This document shows, piece after piece, positions 59,696-64,000 of a stretch of DNA of 64,000 nucleotides. The notes under the pieces are model-generated. The model was given only the letters and a program-made list of their open reading frames with translations. It searched no databases and had not been told where the DNA came from. The DNA comes from Zingiber officinale (lineage: Eukaryota > Streptophyta > Magnoliopsida > Zingiberales > Zingiberaceae). The stretch covers positions 167,200,337 through 167,264,336 of the forward strand of contig NC_055988.1 in assembly GCF_018446385.1 (NCBI RefSeq), written 5' to 3'. Made by a program: the position numbers and the translations under genes. Every line of letters begins with the position of its first letter. Positions within the stretch are counted from its first letter, which is position 1.

Positions 59696-61800
59696 ATGGC
59701 AGCAGAGTTGGCGAAGAAGGGAATGAGGAAGGCGGCGAAGGGATCGCGGAAGGGGAAGAAGGTATGGAGGGCCGACATCACCACCAACGACATCGACGAT
59801 TACTTCGACGAGTCCATCAGGGACGGCATGGCCTCCGACACGAAATCCTCTGACGGGAAGTGTCCTCTACTTCTTCCTTTTTTTGTTATGCTAAATCGTG
59901 CCCATTACTCATGCTTTTGTTGCTCCCGTTTGAGCCTGTGAATGAAGGCGCTGATCTTTGAATTGACGATTCCTTGATCGATCAATAATGAATTTATTGA
60001 AGAACAACTTTGGAATGTGGACTGTAATGGAGCTGTAGAACATGATAATCGTGTAGAAAAAAACGTGGATCTGTTATGCGGATCACTTGCAGAATTTGGC
60101 TATTTGAGGATCTGAATGATCTTACTTTTGATTTAAATAAGTTGACACCATAGGATAGGTAGTTCAATTTTTTCGGTAATGAGAGATTGCCCAATGCTAC
60201 CTAAACTGAGTGATTGATACACAGTGTTGTAACTGCACAGAGAAATAAAAACCCATGACCGTTTCACTTGTCAAACTCAAGTATTTGACATTTTACTGGC
60301 GATGGTTGGTTTCACCTAGGGTACTAAACAGGGTTTACACATTAGTCATTACTGATCGTTATTGTGAAGATCCAATCACACATATCAGATGATGATTAGG
60401 CTTTATATTGTCTAACTAAACTAATATCATTGGTGTTCTACTGGAAAATATCAAGAATGGTGAACGGTCAGGTCTTATGTTGGACATACTAAATTAACAC
60501 ATATTTTTTTTTCATTGTTTAACACAGTATCTGATGTTTTTTAAAGTTATTGGGAGTGCCCCAAGTCATTGACACTGTCCACTCAATATTCTCTCCTTCT
60601 CAAGATATTTTTCTGCAACATGTCAAAAGTTCTCTAACATCCAAGAAGAATGTGGTATACATTGCTACTGTATCCCCTTAAATGAATTTAGTTATTTATT
60701 TTTTCAAATCAAGAACTAAAACTAATAGTTGTAGTTTGACAAGATGCCATTATGAGAGTTAGAGAAGATAATATACTTTTCTTCTTTTTAGAATACAACG
60801 TACAAAGTGTTGAAATTCCATCTCAAGTGTATAAGTTATGTTCCTCCCAAGTGTTTGATGGATAAACAAATGAAAATTATGGGATTATTTAAAAGCCAAT
60901 ATGTTACAGCAAAGAAGATTTGTAGTTACTGTTTTGTTACTATCAATCTAAAACACAAAAATGCTTGCTGAACCTTCACATGTATTTTGCATTGTGTATC
61001 ATTTTGCCTACCTAGTAATTAATTTGAGTGGCTTGTTAGCCGAGGTATGAAACAACTTGGAAAGCAACTCTTGAATGTCACTTTTTCTCTCTCTGTTCCA
61101 TGTGAAATTCTCATTCCAATTTAGTAGTAGCTTGGTCACATATGGTACATGACCATGCTATTTAGTAAATTCAATTGGTTCCCTGCAATTAGTAGCTACA
61201 TTTGTTTGGGTAGTAGTTCTTTCAGTAACTTAAGTAGGTAGAATACCATGTTATCGTGGTCTATTGATTGTTATTGACTGATTCAGAAATTCCTGCGAAA
61301 AGAAAAATTGAGAAACACAGGGAAAAAGTCCTCCATTATGAGAGCTTGCTTCAAATCCTTTTGTCCAAACTGTTCTATCGTCTCCTTCAAAAAAAAATCA
61401 AAGCAGAAAAAGAAACAAGTGACACAAATAATACGAACTGACAAATCTTCACAGATGTGCAATCTCTCATAAGTGTTCTTTTTTTTTATATATATAAAAG
61501 TTTATGATATGCATCTCTTATACTGTTTATGTCCTCTTATACTGTTTATGTTCTCAGGTAGATGATATAACTTCCACTCTAACTAACATATGGAATAATG
61601 AAGGTTCTCTGACTTCTGTACTTCTCATATGGTCTATTGTATCGCTAAGTTCTAAAAGTTGAATTAAACATCATGAGTTATCTCTAAATCTTGCAGGTCA
61701 AGCAACTGACAGGCCTAAAAAGATGAGTTTTTCTTTATTTGACAATCAATTTTTGGTAACAAGTCATTGGTACTCATGTGAAAGTGTCTCTGATAATTAA
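59696..61800 (+). pseudogene. NOP53/SMO4 (GLTSCR2-like) ribosome biogenesis gene, truncated
   Basis: The start exon 59696-59859 encodes MAAELAKKGMRKAAKGSRKG then KKVWRADITTNDIDDYFDES, the N-terminus of the nucleolar NOP53 family needed for 60S subunit maturation. A later exon from 61287 reads IPAKRKIEKHREKVLHYESLL, then frame shifts: the expected NPFVQTV and KKKSKQKKKQ pieces are present but in the other two frames. Exons 61558-61603 (DDITSTLTNIWNNE) and from 61697 (GQATDRPKK) follow, and the frame stops at 61798-61800. The middle exon and the whole C-terminal half are missing. A 5' leader with CTTCGACGTCTTCG looks intact, so transcription is possible, but the product would be short. An annotated gene model here would be misleading. 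Confidence 0.78.
59860..61286. other. Intron region of the NOP53 remnant
   Basis: No exon encoding the expected middle segment was found. AT-rich and otherwise featureless to my reading. Confidence 0.5.
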
Positions 61801-62139
61801 TTGTTGTCGAAATTCAAAGTCTTGTAATGGATCCCAAGAAAAGTTTGGTAAATTTAAGGGACTTGAATTTCCTATTTGTCTATTTGATTGTCTTTAGTCT
61901 AGGACAAGACATGATAATGTATCACCAGTGCTATCTTGATCATTTCATTAGTTGAACACTTGAACCATTATATCTGAAATGGGCATTTGCTCCCCGATTG
62001 TGATTGTAAATTGTGATGTAAAGCAGTATTGTGTTGGTGATATCATTTAGTAGGACAATTTTTAATGACACTAAATTTTATATGATCAATCTTTTTTCTG
62101 CATAATACTGTCCTTAAATGGGCCTATACAAAATGCTGA

Positions 62140-62814
62140 ATAGCTGCTGATCCGGTGGTAAAGGGGCGGGCCTGCCTGTAGAGGGTCAATGCCACACTGG
62201 AGGTTAAAGTTAAGGCGGTTAGCGATCTTGGGTCATTATCCGAGCGGACGATACACTCACCCGATCGGATTGAGGAGTGTATGATCTAACAGCATCACAG
62301 CTCGGCCACGCGCCAAGCTTCCGACGCTCAGAAGACTAAGTATCATCGAATCTAGGTGCCGAGCGGCCATTCCGCTCGGGCGTATCTAGAACCTCGGGGC
62401 CAGCAGTAGGGGAGTCACCACCGAGCATCTGGGACAGTGGAATGTTGACTGAGTGGCTCCCCCGCTCGGTTCGCGGGCAGAGCCGCCTCAACAGAGAGCA
62501 ACAGGCCGAGCGGCTTTCCCGCTCGGCTCGCGGGCAGGATCGCCCGAACGGATGGTGGCAAGTCGAGCGACTCTCCCGCTCAGCTCGATAGGCGACAAGA
62601 GGGAGTTCAGTGGATATCCTTCTGGGAAATAGTGTCGCCGATGGGCGGCATGGTCAGACAGAAGATCGTACGGTGGAAGCTTCCATTGTCTTGTCAGAGA
62701 TATTCTCGGGCAGTTACGAACGCTTTTCTGACACGTCTTTTCAAGGTATGTTTTAAGGAGCGTGCATGCCTCGGGAAGCGTGCATGCGCCCCCGGGAGTT
62801 CTATATAAGGACTA
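62140..62814 (+). mobile_element. Gypsy-like LTR fragment (GC-rich)
   Basis: GC-rich DNA with repeated CCGAGCGG / CCGCTCGG / GCTCGCGGGCAG motifs, ending in GAGTTCTATATAAGGA, a TATA-box-like U3/R position. It is cut off at 62814 by a foldback element. No LTR partner. Confidence 0.55.
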
Positions 62815-63172
62815 GGGGTGCAAACGAATCGAGCCGGCTCACGAGCTTTTCGAGCCGGTTCGAATAATATTTGATTCGTATTTGAAATTATCGAGCCGAA
62901 CTCGAACATGTTCGATACTGTTTTCGAGCCGAATTCGAATACTTAATAATTTGTTCGAGTGTTCGCGAGCCGCTCGCGAGCTTTTATTTAATTTATTAGA
63001 TATTTATTTTTTTTAGATAACTGAAAAATGAATAATGATTAATGGGTTATATTTTAATCTGTTATTGAGTTAATGGGTTAAAGGGTTAAGTGATTACCTA
63101 TCCATTAGTATTTGTACATTTCCACTACCAGTATATAATCTAACTAATAACCCTAATGTTTACAAACCCTAG
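62815..63172. mobile_element. Left end of a GAGCCG-type foldback element
   Basis: AGGGGTGCAAACGAATCGAG followed by GAGCCGGCTC, CGAGCCGAACTCGAA and GTTCGCGAGCCGCTCGCGAG palindromes, then AT-rich DNA. Relatives at 35540 and 57730. The right end was not identified. Confidence 0.45.
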
Positions 63173-63475
63173 CCCTGCTTCGAGTTTTTTTTTCCCTTCG
63201 ACGCTGTCGCTACCCGCTGCAAACATCAACGAGTGGATCAGTGGAAGGAGATTGCCCTGCTTCCAGTTTTTTCCCTTCGACGTCGCCGCTGCCTGCTGCA
63301 AACATCAACAAGTGGATTAGTGGAAGAAGATAACCCTGCTTCCAGTTTTTTCCCTTCGACGCCGCCGTTGCCCGCTGCAAACATCAAAGAGTGGATCAGT
63401 GGAAGGAGATAGCCCTGCTTCCAGTTTTTTCCCTTCGACGCCGCGCTGTAAACATCAACGACTGGAAGGAGGTTG
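63173..63475. repeat. 79-82-bp minisatellite, four units
   Basis: The unit CCCTGCTTCCAGTTTTTTCC starts at 63173, 63255, 63334 and 63413. Each contains CTTCGACGCCGCCG, GCTGCAAACATCAA and GTGGATCAGTGGAAG; the last is shortened. The minus-strand open frame here is a consequence of the repeat. Confidence 0.9.
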
Positions 63476-64000
63476 AAGGCGACGAGTCGACCATAGAAAG
63501 TTGAGAAAGTTGAGAGTAGAATCACATTAAGGACTCGAGGTCGTGTGATCGTGCTTCTAGTGGTCGGGAACTTGAGATCTAAAGAGTGGAGATCATACGC
63601 AAGCTTCTTTTCTGCTTCAACGTTCTTCATCAACGAAAACTTGAGACGTAAGTTCTTTTTTTTTCTCTTCACAATCTCTGTTTTATTTACTGTTTGTTTT
63701 AATCTGTATATTCATTTTATTTCGTGATGAAATAGAAGCTGCTCGTGTGAACATGCTTCTAGTGGCCGGTAACTTGGGATCTAAAGAGTGGAGACCACAC
63801 ACGAGTTTCTTTCTCTACCTCAAGCCCTCAACATTCTAATAAGAGGAAATCTAAAAAGTAAATCTCTTTTTTCTCTTCTCAACATTTCTTTGTTTTTTTT
63901 TGTTGAAGCATAGAATAACTCTAGTTCTGTAAGAATCTGTATCATTCTTAGTTTTTTTTAAAAAATTTTCTTTTAGAAGAAATTACTTCTTGTTGTTTTA
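63476..64000. other. Imperfect ~200-bp direct duplication at window end
   Basis: TGCTTCTAGTGGTCGGGAAC then TTGAGATCTAAAGAGTGGAG (63551 onward) recurs as TGCTTCTAGTGGCCGGTAAC (63751 onward). No gene was recognised. Confidence 0.6.

Noticed and set aside
63238..63672. 144-codon minus-strand frame
   Set aside because: Open only because the 79-bp minisatellite unit has no stop in that frame.
1..64000. Horizontally acquired or defence-type gene cluster
   Set aside because: All genes are ordinary plant nuclear genes or transposon parts; nothing has foreign composition.

Overview
The window is nuclear DNA of a flowering plant: GT-AG introns, AT-rich intergenic DNA, plastid and tonoplast protein genes, tRNA-Met-primed LTR retrotransposons, SINEs and MITEs. 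The LTR families (GTTGACC-rich LTRs, ATCGAT palindromes, CCGCTCGG-rich LTR fragments) look like those I associate with Zingiberales/Zingiberaceae. This placement is recollection, not a search, and is only moderately sure.

Layout. 1-5263 (+): canopy/DUF3456 ER protein gene, 5' end outside the window. 6404-9820 (-): small plastid inner-envelope protein, 5 exons. 10546-11599: three related foldback elements. 12053-16811 (-): complete tonoplast monosaccharide transporter (MSSP/TMT, 732 aa) with a 5'-UTR intron, leader and TATA region. 16.1-18.4 kb: its leader and upstream region. 18.6-36.45 kb: a graveyard of broken 5' fragments of an ATR kinase gene (called A, B1, B2, C), split by a 7.2-kb gag-only LTR element (19399-26642), two solo LTRs, a 5'-truncated copia element and a foldback element. 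36453-39440: a second, truncated copy of the transporter leader and upstream region. 40.2-51.4 kb (+): the ATR gene itself, 12 coding exons. It lacks about 700 residues of the HEAT-repeat/UME region. 51866-57320 (-): a second gag-only LTR element with a Tourist-like MITE inside. 58.8-59.2 kb: SINE inserted in SINE. 59696-61800 (+): truncated, frameshifted NOP53/SMO4 homologue. 62.1-64 kb: Gypsy-like LTR fragment, foldback end, minisatellite.

Two ideas organise the window. First, a head-to-head block (transporter on -, ATR on +) was duplicated in tandem. The left copy kept the transporter and lost ATR; the right copy kept ATR and only the transporter leader. Second, the LTRs are built from arrays of short hairpins whose arms differ from unit to unit but stay complementary. 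This covariation is the most unusual structure here. No prokaryotic-type system, CRISPR array or rRNA is present.
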